Shown: positions 9,823 to 17,278 of the stretch, piece after piece
Layout: the number at the start of each line of letters is the position of its first letter
Position numbering within the stretch: the first letter of the stretch is position 1
From: JAGVYE01 sp964502785
GTDB lineage: Archaea > Nanobdellota > Nanobdellia > Woesearchaeales > GW2011-AR9
Reading direction: 5' to 3'
Assembly (NCBI GenBank): GCA_964502785.1
Contig: CAZCXW010000004.1
Coordinates: forward strand, 1 to 48,702
DNA length: 48,702 nucleotides
Notes under the pieces: generated by a model
What the model saw: the letters and a program-made list of their open reading frames with translations, nothing else
The model's database searches: none
Told to the model about the DNA's origin: nothing
Translations under genes and position numbers: made by a program

Positions 9823-9921
9823 ATGGCAGAATTATGGTTTATCTATGGACTTCTGGCAATGTTTTCGTTTTCAGTGATGCTTCTGTTGTTTAAGAAACTG
9901 GCAAAACCGATGGGCATTTAA
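9823..9921 (+). pseudogene. N-terminal fragment of a small EamA/DMT transporter
   Basis: A 32-codon ORF starts at an ATG that has a TATA-like TTTTAAAA about 27 nt upstream. It encodes one membrane helix ending in 'LLLFKKLAKPMGI', typical of the first helix of short EamA (drug/metabolite transporter) proteins, and then stops. The matching C-terminal part lies about 1.45 kb downstream, at 11,369-11,559. I read the two pieces as one gene broken by insertion of foreign sequence and loss of its middle. Confidence 0.5.
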
Positions 9922-10289
9922 ACATAAAAGGAGCTTATGCAAAACAAGCATTTCCTAGTGTAGTAGACGATCATCTTCCTGTAGGGAAAGTCACGGCTGT
10001 CATTGGCACAGGCGCAAAATATATTAAGGCAGCAGGAACAGGGTTGGTAATAGTTGGAGCTGCCTCTGATGCATACAGTATATACACTGCTGACAATAAA
10101 GTTCGTGAAACAACAAGAGTTGCAGGAGGATGGACAGGAGCATGGGCTGGGGCAGGCATTGGTACTGCTATTGCGCCTGGTCCAGGAACTCTTGTCGGCG
10201 GTTTCATCGGCGGCCTTGTTGGCGGTATAGGTGGGTATATGGCTGGAAGCGGTATTGCGGAAAACGCCTATGATAGCTTAAAGAAGTGA
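9921..10289 (+). pseudogene. C-terminal end of a polymorphic-toxin-like glycine-zipper protein (start missing)
   Basis: An open frame without a proper start (open from 9894, last upstream stop at 9891-9893) encodes about 120 residues. It contains 'GAYAKQAFPSVVDD', 'KVRETTRVAGGWTGAWAGA' and a long glycine zipper including 'GTLVGGFIGGLVGGIGG'. This combination is familiar from the C-termini of RHS or other polymorphic toxins that insert into membranes. The secretion and repeat regions that should precede it are absent, so it is a truncated remnant unless an internal TTG (10044) or other start is used. The next gene follows after only six bases, where an immunity gene would be expected. Confidence 0.5.
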
Positions 10290-10295
10290 ATTACT

Positions 10296-11090
10296 ATGAG
10301 TAACACAGTTCGACAAAAATTAACTATTTCAGAAAGCGGCTCATCTGCTGCGAATCTTGGTAAGTGGCAGATAGGTTTTTATGAGCACGGGGATATTACT
10401 ATTGTCGGAGTATTTGATCATGCAATGGGGCCGTCGGATACCATCGCATCTTTAGGAGAAAATGACTCAAAGTGCTTTGATGATGGTCAAGAGTGGGCAT
10501 TTAAGACTATAAACGCCCTTTTGCCTGCCGCTCCCCATTATTTTTATATATCTTTAATTCCTGCCCTCGATTGGTTTGATATGCGGAAAAGACCATCTGA
10601 TTTCTCCTCTGTGCAGTGGCTCTTTCTTAGACGACATAGAAAGATACAATCAATTATGGAAAGAGAGCTTGCGAAGGACTTATGTTCTATAGTAATGCCC
10701 ATTGAAACTACGACTGATCGTATCTCCATTTACATTGGGAGTAATAGTTCTTTATTGCAGAAATATTTTAATCGTCTAGGAGTAAATCCCGATATGGAGC
10801 CTGATATTCTCTATGTAAGCAAGGGAAAAATAAGCAGTGAGCAGTTTATGCAAAAGGCGCGCGTGCCTTTTATGAAAAGAATTTCCCTGAATTTTTTTAA
10901 TGCTATGACGCAAGATGATTTTTTAGAATTGAGAGATTTACTTACAGATTTTAACGCTATTTTTTGGGCTATTGATGGCCATCTCTTCTATGCCACACGC
11001 ACTTTAAAAAAAGCAGTAATGCTAGAAAGACTTAAGTATGTAGCGGAAGATTGCAAATTAAAAATTGCACATGGACTTATTCTTAATTAA
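10296..11090 (+). CDS. Unknown 264-aa protein, possible immunity partner of the toxin remnant
   Basis: 264 residues, mostly soluble, ATG six bases after the toxin-like remnant. I do not recognise a family. Visible features are an N-terminal beta-rich stretch ('WQIGFYEHGDITIVGVFDH'), a basic central helix ('LFLRRHRKIQSI') and a C-terminal helix ending 'CKLKIAHGLILN'. A very similar C-terminal tail occurs in a remnant at 19,303-19,392, so this was once a multi-copy family in this genome. Position right behind a toxin C-terminus suggests an immunity protein, but nothing in the sequence proves this. Confidence 0.5.
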   Translation: MSNTVRQKLTISESGSSAANLGKWQIGFYEHGDITIVGVFDHAMGPSDTIASLGENDSKCFDDGQEWAFKTINALLPAAPHYFYISLIPALDWFDMRKRPSDFSSVQWLFLRRHRKIQSIMERELAKDLCSIVMPIETTTDRISIYIGSNSSLLQKYFNRLGVNPDMEPDILYVSKGKISSEQFMQKARVPFMKRISLNFFNAMTQDDFLELRDLLTDFNAIFWAIDGHLFYATRTLKKAVMLERLKYVAEDCKLKIAHGLILN

Positions 11091-11094
11091 CTTT

Positions 11095-11379
11095 ATGACG
11101 AAAAAAAATCTGTATTTGTTACTGCTCTCATGCCTTTTTTTGTGGCCGAGTTTTTCTGCCGCGCAAAGCCAGCAGTATGCGCCTCCCGCCGCAGGTTTGG
11201 ATATAAGCCAGCTTCCATTGAATGAGTTTACTTTCGTGGATGCTGTGAGCGACGTTGCACGCCAGCCGGACTCCAGTCTTATCTACAGGATTTATAGCAC
11301 GCCACGCATTACCTATACGGATGAAAACGGCATCGTGCAAAAACGCCCCGACGGCTGGAATCTGTTCTTATTTCGGTAA
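11095..11379 (+). CDS. N-terminal part of a secreted protein, probably truncated
   Basis: 94 residues from the ATG at 11095, five bases after the 264-aa gene. Residues 1-24 form a clear signal peptide: a Lys-Lys start, a Leu-rich core and an 'SAAQS' cleavage region. The mature part is short, has no recognisable domain, and ends at the point where EamA-transporter sequence resumes. It therefore looks like the start of a larger secreted or surface protein cut off at the recombination junction. It is somewhat more GC-rich than its neighbours. Confidence 0.45.
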   Translation: MTKKNLYLLLLSCLFLWPSFSAAQSQQYAPPAAGLDISQLPLNEFTFVDAVSDVARQPDSSLIYRIYSTPRITYTDENGIVQKRPDGWNLFLFR

Positions 11380-11559
11380 TTTTTTTATACAAAAGCAATT
11401 GCCATTGCGCCAAATCCAGGATATGCGGCGGCAATTGTCGGAATAAAAGGAGTGGTGATTACATTTTTAGCATTTCTCTTGTTTCATTCGGAGTTATCTT
11501 TTGTGAAAGGAGCAGGAATAGTACTAGCAGTGATTGCCACGATATTGATAGGTTTGTAA
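11369..11559 (+). pseudogene. C-terminal fragment of the same EamA/DMT transporter
   Basis: From 11380 one frame reads 'FFYTKAIAIAPNPGYAAAIV' and two further hydrophobic segments, ending in a stop at 11557-11559. 'APNPGY' is a hallmark of the fourth-helix region of short EamA transporters. Just upstream, another frame reads 'YFGNFF' (11369-11386), the expected preceding residues, so one base appears to be missing in the T-run 11380-11386. No start codon serves this piece. Confidence 0.55.
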
Positions 11560-11575
11560 TTCTTACTTTCCTAAC

Positions 11576-11584
11576 TTTTATAAA
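11576..11584 (+). promoter_or_regulatory. TATA-box promoter of the aminotransferase-folate operon
   Basis: TTTTATAAA is centred about 29 nt before the ATG at 11609, the archaeal TATA spacing for a leaderless message. It lies directly after the stop of the transporter remnant. Confidence 0.5.
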
Positions 11585-11608
11585 GCTCTTTCTAAGACCT
11601 CCGTCGGT

Positions 11609-12712
11609 ATGATTCCCATTGCGAAACCGTTCGTGGGAGCTGAGGAAAAGGAAGCGGTGGCGCGGGTGCTTGAGTCAGGCATGCTGGCGCAAGGCGAAAA
11701 TGTTAAAGAGTTTGAGAAAGCCTTTGCAGAATTTATTGGCGTGAAGCATGCCATTGCCACTTCTAACGGCACAACAGCATTGCATGCCGCTCTTCTTGCC
11801 CATGGAATTACGAAAGGAGATGAAGTAATCACGACGCCTTTTACATTTATCGCGACAGCAAATTCAATCCGCATGGCGGGAGCAGTTCCGGTGTTTGTAG
11901 ACATTGATGAAAAGACATATAATCTTAATCCAGAACTTATTGAAGCTGCTATCACTCAAAGAACAAGGGCAATAATCCCCGTCCATCTCTTTGGACAAAG
12001 CTGCGAGATGGGAAGAATTGTGGAAATTGCCCAAAAGCACAATTTAATGATTATCGAAGATGCCTGCCAGGCGCATGGCGCTTCTTACAATGGACGCAAG
12101 GTTGGTTCTTTCGGCACCGGCTGTTTTTCTTTTTATCCAACAAAAAATATGACTTCTGGAGAAGGAGGAATGATTACCACTAATGATGATAAGATTGCGG
12201 AAAAAGCGCGAAAAGTAATTTCCCATGGCGAAGAAAAAAGATATTATCATGATATTCTAGGATATAATTTTAGGATGACAAATATTGCTGCGGCAATAGG
12301 AGTATGTCAATTGCAGAAACTACTGCAGTTTAATGCGCAACGAAAAAGAAATGCTGCTTTCTTGAGGAACGAGTTATCAAAAATACCAGGGTTAATAGCA
12401 CCAGAGACTGTCACAGATCATGTTTTTCATCAGTTTACGATTAGAATTACCCCTAATTTTAGCAAGAATCGTGACGAAGTCTTGGAGCTTTTGAAACTAA
12501 AAGGAATAGGCACGTCTGTTTTCTATCCTGTTCCTATTCACAAACAAAAAGCGTATCCAGAATATAATCAGCAGCATTTTCCGGTAGCGGAAAAAATAGC
12601 GCAGGAAGTTCTTTCCTTGCCTGTGCATCCTGGTGTATGCGAAGAGGACTGCCAGATCATTGTCAATGCAGTGCGTGAAATTTATGAAATGAAGAAAAAT
12701 GGGCAATTCTAA
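11609..12712 (+). CDS. DegT/DnrJ/EryC1-family PLP aminotransferase
   Basis: 367 residues. The PLP Schiff-base lysine is Lys179 in 'CFSFYPTKNMTSGEGGM'; the cofactor-binding Asp151 lies in 'IEDACQAHGA', and 'SNGTTALHAAL' (52-62) is the phosphate-binding start of the fold. The family transfers an amino group from glutamate to a keto-sugar nucleotide. In the same operon a Gfo/Idh/MocA dehydrogenase follows; a UDP-GlcNAc 3-dehydrogenase plus DegT aminotransferase pair (GnnA/GnnB type) makes UDP-GlcNAc3N, so that role is plausible. It overlaps the next gene by 14 nt. Confidence 0.88.
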   Translation: MIPIAKPFVGAEEKEAVARVLESGMLAQGENVKEFEKAFAEFIGVKHAIATSNGTTALHAALLAHGITKGDEVITTPFTFIATANSIRMAGAVPVFVDIDEKTYNLNPELIEAAITQRTRAIIPVHLFGQSCEMGRIVEIAQKHNLMIIEDACQAHGASYNGRKVGSFGTGCFSFYPTKNMTSGEGGMITTNDDKIAEKARKVISHGEEKRYYHDILGYNFRMTNIAAAIGVCQLQKLLQFNAQRKRNAAFLRNELSKIPGLIAPETVTDHVFHQFTIRITPNFSKNRDEVLELLKLKGIGTSVFYPVPIHKQKAYPEYNQQHFPVAEKIAQEVLSLPVHPGVCEEDCQIIVNAVREIYEMKKNGQF

Positions 12713-13265
12713 ACAAGAAATACGAGAGATGGTACGGCAAAAGCGGGAGGCTTTGTCTCCAAGGGAAGCAACGTTGAAAAGCTCTTGTATCGCTGAAATT
12801 CTGCTTGATTTTCCTCGTTTCAAAAAAGCAGGGATAGTGGGGGCATTTGCTGCGATACGAAATGAACCTGATCTAAGAAGAATGCTAGAACGGGTGATGA
12901 CGCAAAAAAAAATTTGTTTCCCTGTTGTGGAAGAAAATGAAGAATTAGAATTTTATCAAATAAATAATTATCAAGAATTGAGGGCGGGAAATTATGAAAT
13001 TCCTGAGCCGGATAAAGCAGTTGCGCAGAAAATGACAAAAGAAAGTTTTGAAGTGGTTCTTGTTCCAGGAATAGCATTTGATGCAAATGGATATAGAATA
13101 GGTTATGGAAAAGGATATTATGATAAATTTCTGGCGGGAATAAAAGCCATTAAAATAGGCATCGCCTACGACTTCCAAATTGTTCAAGCAGTGCCTTTCG
13201 AAGAGCATGATTTATCTATGGATTATATCATTACCGAAAAAAAAGTTTTCTTCTGCCGAAAATGA
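12699..13265 (+). CDS. 5-formyltetrahydrofolate cyclo-ligase
   Basis: 188 residues. The N-terminal helix 'EIREMVRQKREAL' and the C-terminal signature 'VPGIAFDANGYRIGYGKGYY' (residues 122-141) identify the MTHFS/YgfA family, which converts 5-formyl-THF to 5,10-methenyl-THF using ATP in the cytoplasm. It overlaps the aminotransferase by 14 nt and folD by four (ATGA), so the three are translationally linked. Its presence between sugar-nucleotide genes and beside folD suggests supply of one-carbon units for sugar formylation rather than, or in addition to, general folate salvage (inference). Confidence 0.9.
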   Translation: MGNSKQEIREMVRQKREALSPREATLKSSCIAEILLDFPRFKKAGIVGAFAAIRNEPDLRRMLERVMTQKKICFPVVEENEELEFYQINNYQELRAGNYEIPEPDKAVAQKMTKESFEVVLVPGIAFDANGYRIGYGKGYYDKFLAGIKAIKIGIAYDFQIVQAVPFEEHDLSMDYIITEKKVFFCRK

Positions 13266-14119
13266 AGGCGATAATTCTCGATGGGAAAAAAATCGCGAAG
13301 ATAATTCTAGATTCTTTGCAAGAGAAAATTTTGGAGATGTCTGAAAAGCCACGCCTGTCGATTATCCGTATCGGAAGCAATCCGGCTTCTTTAGTTTATA
13401 CTTCGATGAAGAAGAAAAGAAGCGAGGAGATCGGCATGAAAACAGAGATTTTTCAGTTTCCAGAAAATATTGAAGAAAAAGAATTGATTTTACAAATAGA
13501 AAAATGTGAAAGAGTTTCTGAGGGGATTATTGTTCAACTGCCTTTGCCACCCCATATCAACACTCAAAAAATTCTGAATGCTATTGATCCTGCAAAGGAT
13601 GCTGACGGCTTCACGGCAACAAATTTAGGAAAATTACTGCAGGGAGAAGAGAGTCTCGTTCCAGCTACGCCAAGGGGGGTTGTCTGCTTGTTAGAAGAGT
13701 ACAAAATACTTCTCGAAGGAAAAAAAGTGGTGATTATAAACAGAAGCATGATTGTCGGGAAGCCTTTAATGGCATTATTATTGAATCGAGGCGCGACGGT
13801 TACCGTGTGCCACAGCAAAACAAAGAATTTGCAGGAGCAAACACAACAGGCAGACATACTTGTTAGTGCCGTGGGAAAAAGCAAGTTCATAACCGCAGAC
13901 ATGGTTAAGGAAGGGGTTGTTGTTATTGATATCGGAATCAGCAAAGAAAAAGGAAGGATCGTTGGAGATGTTGATTTTGAAGCTGTGGCAAAAAAGGCAT
14001 CGTACATAACGCCGGTTCCAGGAGGCGTGGGACCGATGACCGTGGCGATGCTTTTAGAGAATGTCGTCTTAGCACAAAGATTTTATAAAGAAAGTATCGG
14101 GAAGAAAAAAAATGATTAA
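13262..14119 (+). CDS. folD: Methylene-THF dehydrogenase / methenyl-THF cyclohydrolase FolD
   Basis: 285 residues, normal length. Catalytic Tyr46 and Lys50 are in 'SLVYTSMKKKRSEEIG', the substrate loop is 'GIIVQLPLPPHIN', the 'DADGFTATNLGKL' region follows, the NADP-binding segment is 'NRSMIVGKPLMALLL', and the C-terminal signature is 'TPVPGGVGPMTVAMLL'. It interconverts methylene-, methenyl- and 10-formyl-THF in the cytoplasm. It overlaps both neighbours (ATGA with the cyclo-ligase, 8 nt with the dehydrogenase). 10-formyl-THF is the donor for the formyltransferase encoded at 8,005-8,709. Confidence 0.95.
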   Translation: MKAIILDGKKIAKIILDSLQEKILEMSEKPRLSIIRIGSNPASLVYTSMKKKRSEEIGMKTEIFQFPENIEEKELILQIEKCERVSEGIIVQLPLPPHINTQKILNAIDPAKDADGFTATNLGKLLQGEESLVPATPRGVVCLLEEYKILLEGKKVVIINRSMIVGKPLMALLLNRGATVTVCHSKTKNLQEQTQQADILVSAVGKSKFITADMVKEGVVVIDIGISKEKGRIVGDVDFEAVAKKASYITPVPGGVGPMTVAMLLENVVLAQRFYKESIGKKKND

Positions 14120-15083
14120 AGTTGCGGTTATTGGAGTAGGTTCGATGGGACAAAACCATGCCCGAATTTATTTTAATAGCGATAACGCAAAATTAACCGC
14201 GGTTTCAGATTATAATCAACAGCAGGCAGAAAGAGTCGGGAAAAAGTATAATGCGCCTTTTTATAAGAACTATCAGGAAATGATCGAGAAAGAAGCTATT
14301 GATGCCGTTTCGATTGCCGTTCCTACGAGCCTGCATAAAGAAGTGGCGCTCTATTGTATTGCGAAAGGAAAGCACCTCTTAGTGGAAAAACCAATCGCCT
14401 CTTCGAAGGAGGAGGCAGAGGAAATTATTGAAGCGGCGAAGAAACATAATGTCAAATTAATGATAGGGCATATTGAACGTTTTAATCCGGCGATTATTGA
14501 GCTGAAGAAACGGTTACAGGAATTAGGAGAAATTTATCATATCGATGTGCAACGCATAGGACCATTTCCCAACAGAATTACCGATGTAGGCGTAATTACC
14601 GATTTATCCGTACACGATATTGATATTATTAATTATCTTACGAATATGTCACCAACGAGAGTTTTTGCCGAGACGCAACAGAAACTTCATCCGTATCATG
14701 AAGATTCGGTAACGGCGCTCTTACGTTATGGGAAAGAGATAAAAGTTTTGCTTTCCATCAATTATCTTTCTCCGACAAAAATAAGGCTCCTGAAAGTCTT
14801 TGGCAAGAAGGGGATGTTTGAAGTCAACTATCTCGCACAAGAATTATTCTTTTATGAAAATCCTGGTTTTGTGAGCGAATCGTGGGATACGGTGACGGAA
14901 GGAGACATGCGGAAAATTGTGATTCAAAAGAAAGAGCCCTTGCAGGCGGAAATTGAAGCGTTCTTGTCTTGCATCGAACAAGGGCACGAATCACCTGTTA
15001 CTGGACAGCAGGGATTGGATGTGTTGCATATCGCCCAGCAACTAATTATCTCTGCAAAGGAAAATAAAATAGTAGAGTTTTGA
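14112..15083 (+). CDS. Gfo/Idh/MocA-family sugar-nucleotide dehydrogenase
   Basis: 323 residues. An N-terminal Rossmann domain ('VAVIGVGSMGQNHARIY') is followed by the family motif 'LLVEKPIASSKEEAEE' with the catalytic-region lysine, and by 'MIGHIERFNPAI' and 'DLSVHDIDIINYL' in the C-terminal domain. Closely similar archaeal and bacterial proteins oxidise the 3-OH of UDP-GlcNAc (GnnA/WbpB type). Together with the DegT aminotransferase 1.4 kb upstream in the same operon this would give UDP-GlcNAc3N. Substrate assignment is inference. The gene overlaps folD by 8 nt and almost touches the next GT2. Confidence 0.82.
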   Translation: MIKVAVIGVGSMGQNHARIYFNSDNAKLTAVSDYNQQQAERVGKKYNAPFYKNYQEMIEKEAIDAVSIAVPTSLHKEVALYCIAKGKHLLVEKPIASSKEEAEEIIEAAKKHNVKLMIGHIERFNPAIIELKKRLQELGEIYHIDVQRIGPFPNRITDVGVITDLSVHDIDIINYLTNMSPTRVFAETQQKLHPYHEDSVTALLRYGKEIKVLLSINYLSPTKIRLLKVFGKKGMFEVNYLAQELFFYENPGFVSESWDTVTEGDMRKIVIQKKEPLQAEIEAFLSCIEQGHESPVTGQQGLDVLHIAQQLIISAKENKIVEF

Positions 15084-15085
15084 CA

Positions 15086-16031
15086 ATGAAAAAGTTAATT
15101 GTTATTACCATTCCTGCTTACAACGAAGAAAGGACCTTACCTCGAGTAATTGAAGAGATACAACAAGTGATGAATAATATCACCTATAAGTATAAAATTC
15201 TCGTTGTCAATGATGGATCGATTGATAAAACGACTGCAGTGGCACAAAGTTATGGAGCGATTGTTGTTGAGAAGAAACACAGTGGGTTAGCTGGCACATT
15301 TAAACGTGAAATGGAAGAATGTTTGAAGTTAGGCGCAGATATTATTGTCCACACCGATGCGGATGGGCAGTATCACCCAGATCGGAAGAGCACACGTCTG
15401 AACTCCAGTCACNNNNNNNNNNGCGGATGGGCAGTATCACCCGCAGCATATCCCTGAATTGATCCAGAAAATTGAGCAAGGTTATGATCTTGTCTTGGGA
15501 AGCAGGTTTCGCGGGAAAATTGAACGGATGCCTTTTCTAAAGCGTTTAGGAAATATTGCTTTTGCGAGAGTTATTAGTTCGCTGGTGAAAGTAAGAATCA
15601 CAGATACAACGACCGGTTTTAGAGCTTTTAAGGCAGATATTGCTCGAGAAATTAATTACATTAACACATTTACCTATACGCAGGAACAAATTATCAAAGC
15701 TTCTAAACAAGGATTTAGAATTACGGAAATCCCGATCATTGCCAGAAAAACGCGAGAAAGTAGATTATTTAAGAATGCATTTCAATATGCCCTCAAAGCA
15801 TGGATCAATATTTTTCGGATTTATCGTGATTATGAACCGTTGGCTTTTTTTGGAAGAATAGGAGCATTGTTTATCTTTATTGGTTTTCTTATCGGGACTT
15901 GGTTGCTGTATCGTTTGTTTACATTAGGTTATATTGGACGGTATCCTTCAATTATTTTGTCTGGTTTATTTATAACCATGGGGATACAGATAATTCTGTT
16001 TGGTTTTCTGGCAGATATGATGAGGAAATGA
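15086..16031 (+). CDS. Polyprenyl-phosphate GT2 glycosyltransferase (split by adapter and gap)
   Basis: As assembled the frame is broken by an adapter, ten N and a duplicated 20-mer (15,379-15,442). Removing those 64 bases leaves 882 nt, exactly 294 codons, with the metal site restored as 'HTDADGQYHPQHIPELIQ'. Motifs: 'TIPAYNEERTLPRV' at the start, 'VVNDGSIDKTT', 'TDADGQ' (DXD), and 'LGSRFRGK'; two C-terminal membrane segments ('LFIFIGFLIGTWLL' and 'ITMGIQIILFGFLAD'). This is the DPM1/GtrB-like type that loads a sugar onto polyprenyl phosphate at the membrane. I use the ATG at 15086. It could supply the GT39- or STT3-like enzymes earlier in the window. Confidence 0.88.
15379..15442. other. 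Illumina adapter read-through, 10-N gap and duplicated 20-mer
   Basis: 15,379-15,412 is the standard 34-nt TruSeq read-1 adapter (begins AGATCGGAAGAGC, ends CCAGTCAC). Then come ten N (15,413-15,422), and 15,423-15,442 repeats exactly the 20 bases at 15,359-15,378. This is an untrimmed contig end joined to an overlapping contig, not biology. Confidence 0.98.
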
Positions 16032-16042
16032 ATTTAAATTAC
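16031..16042 (+). promoter_or_regulatory. TATA-like box for the swivel-domain gene
   Basis: AATTTAAATTAC lies about 25 nt before the ATG at 16061, consistent with a leaderless start. It overlaps the stop of the upstream GT2. Confidence 0.4.
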
Positions 16043-16060
16043 AAAGATAATTAAGAGTTA

Positions 16061-17278
16061 ATGATCCAATTTCAAAACGAATCGTATCAATTATTTTTTA
16101 GCAACAAACTTCCTCCTTTGCTCGCTTTAAACTACGCTGATAAATTATTCTTTCAAGAATTTAGGAAATTATGCGGGAAAAGATATAGGATTCTTTCAAT
16201 TATTAGAAATGGCTGGCAAGAGAAATATTTACGGATGGATGACCTGAGTAAATTAAAGAGAATCTTTCAAGTGAAAATTGATGATCTGAGATGGGCTGAT
16301 GAATTATTAATGTTGTATGAAGAAATATCTCAGGATTTACGATTGTATTTAGATGTTATAAAATTAAAAGATTATAAAGAATACAGGAATAAAGATCTTC
16401 TTCAAGACCTTAGAGTAGTAAGGGATAAAGCAGCACTCGTTGATGCGATGACAAATATGTTTCATTTGTTTAGCTCTTTGGTTGGTTGTGATTTTTATGA
16501 GAATTTGAAGAAATATAGTAAAGATATTCATCTGATAAATCAAAATCTAATATTTTATACCCAACCATTGAAGAAAAAAAAGAACGACATTCAGGGCAGG
16601 TTTGAATTATCTCCCAGGGACGCTCATTTTAGTCAGCTATTGCAAACTGGAGGATTTGTAAATGATGATGTTTCAGATCTTCTACACCTCAGAACAGAAA
16701 AAATGCATGGTTTATTTTTAGAAATAGCACGAAGATTGAAGGTAGAAGTAGATGATCTTTTTTATGTACAGATTGAGGAAATGGCGCAATTTCTTGATGG
16801 TGTGAATAATATTGCTGATCTCATTAAAGAACGACGTGATCTTACAATCTTATTTTATCCTTATGAAACATTAAATATCTATGAAGGGAAGAATGCTGAA
16901 CAATTCTTAGTTGATGGAAAATATATAGAGCTGAAAGAAGAAATGACTTCTGAATTACAAGGGCAACCAGCTTCTCTTGGGAAAGCGAGAGGAAAAGTAG
17001 TTACTGCTCTTACTAGTGAGGAAGCCATGCGAAAGATGGAAAAAGGAGATATTTTAGTTGCTCCCTATACTGCTGTGGAATACCTACCGGCAATGAAATT
17101 GGCCGCCGCAATAATAACTGAAACGGGAGGGATTACATCGCATGCAGCGATAACTTCGAGAGAATTAGGAATCCCTTGTATTGTTGGTGTTGTTGATGCA
17201 GTGAAGAATTTTAAAGACGGTCAGATAGTAGAAGTTAATGCAGATTCTGGTAAAATTAAAGTTATCTTGAGGAATTAA
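16061..17278 (+). CDS. PEP-synthase-type phosphohistidine swivel domain protein without ATP-grasp
   Basis: 405 residues. The last 100 residues are a PEP-utiliser mobile domain: 'LGKARGKVVTALTSEEA', then 'ETGGITSHAAITSRELGIPC' with the phosphorylatable His361, then 'GVVDAVKNFKDGQIVEV'. Residues 1-290 are mainly helical, and the part 'EIARRLKVEVDDLFYVQIEE' resembles the linker before the swivel in PEP synthase-like kinases. No ATP-grasp domain and no PEP-binding barrel are visible. It may act on a phosphate passed from a partner kinase, for example the glutamine-kinase-like protein at 21,914-24,895, which has its own swivel. That pairing is a guess. It converges with the next minus-strand gene, overlapping by 4 nt. 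Confidence 0.7.
   Translation: MIQFQNESYQLFFSNKLPPLLALNYADKLFFQEFRKLCGKRYRILSIIRNGWQEKYLRMDDLSKLKRIFQVKIDDLRWADELLMLYEEISQDLRLYLDVIKLKDYKEYRNKDLLQDLRVVRDKAALVDAMTNMFHLFSSLVGCDFYENLKKYSKDIHLINQNLIFYTQPLKKKKNDIQGRFELSPRDAHFSQLLQTGGFVNDDVSDLLHLRTEKMHGLFLEIARRLKVEVDDLFYVQIEEMAQFLDGVNNIADLIKERRDLTILFYPYETLNIYEGKNAEQFLVDGKYIELKEEMTSELQGQPASLGKARGKVVTALTSEEAMRKMEKGDILVAPYTAVEYLPAMKLAAAIITETGGITSHAAITSRELGIPCIVGVVDAVKNFKDGQIVEVNADSGKIKVILRN

Noticed and set aside
10044..10289. A complete 81-aa membrane protein starting at TTG 10044
   Set aside because: The same frame continues upstream with toxin-like sequence ('GAYAKQAFPSVVDD') and no start, so the short ORF is an internal part of a truncated larger protein.
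11578..11955. Minus-strand ORF over the aminotransferase start
   Set aside because: It overlaps the conserved aminotransferase N-terminus and its promoter and has no recognisable domain.
15423..15457. A biological 20-bp direct repeat
   Set aside because: The repeat flanks an Illumina adapter and an N-run, so it is contig-end overlap, not a transposon footprint or recombination site.
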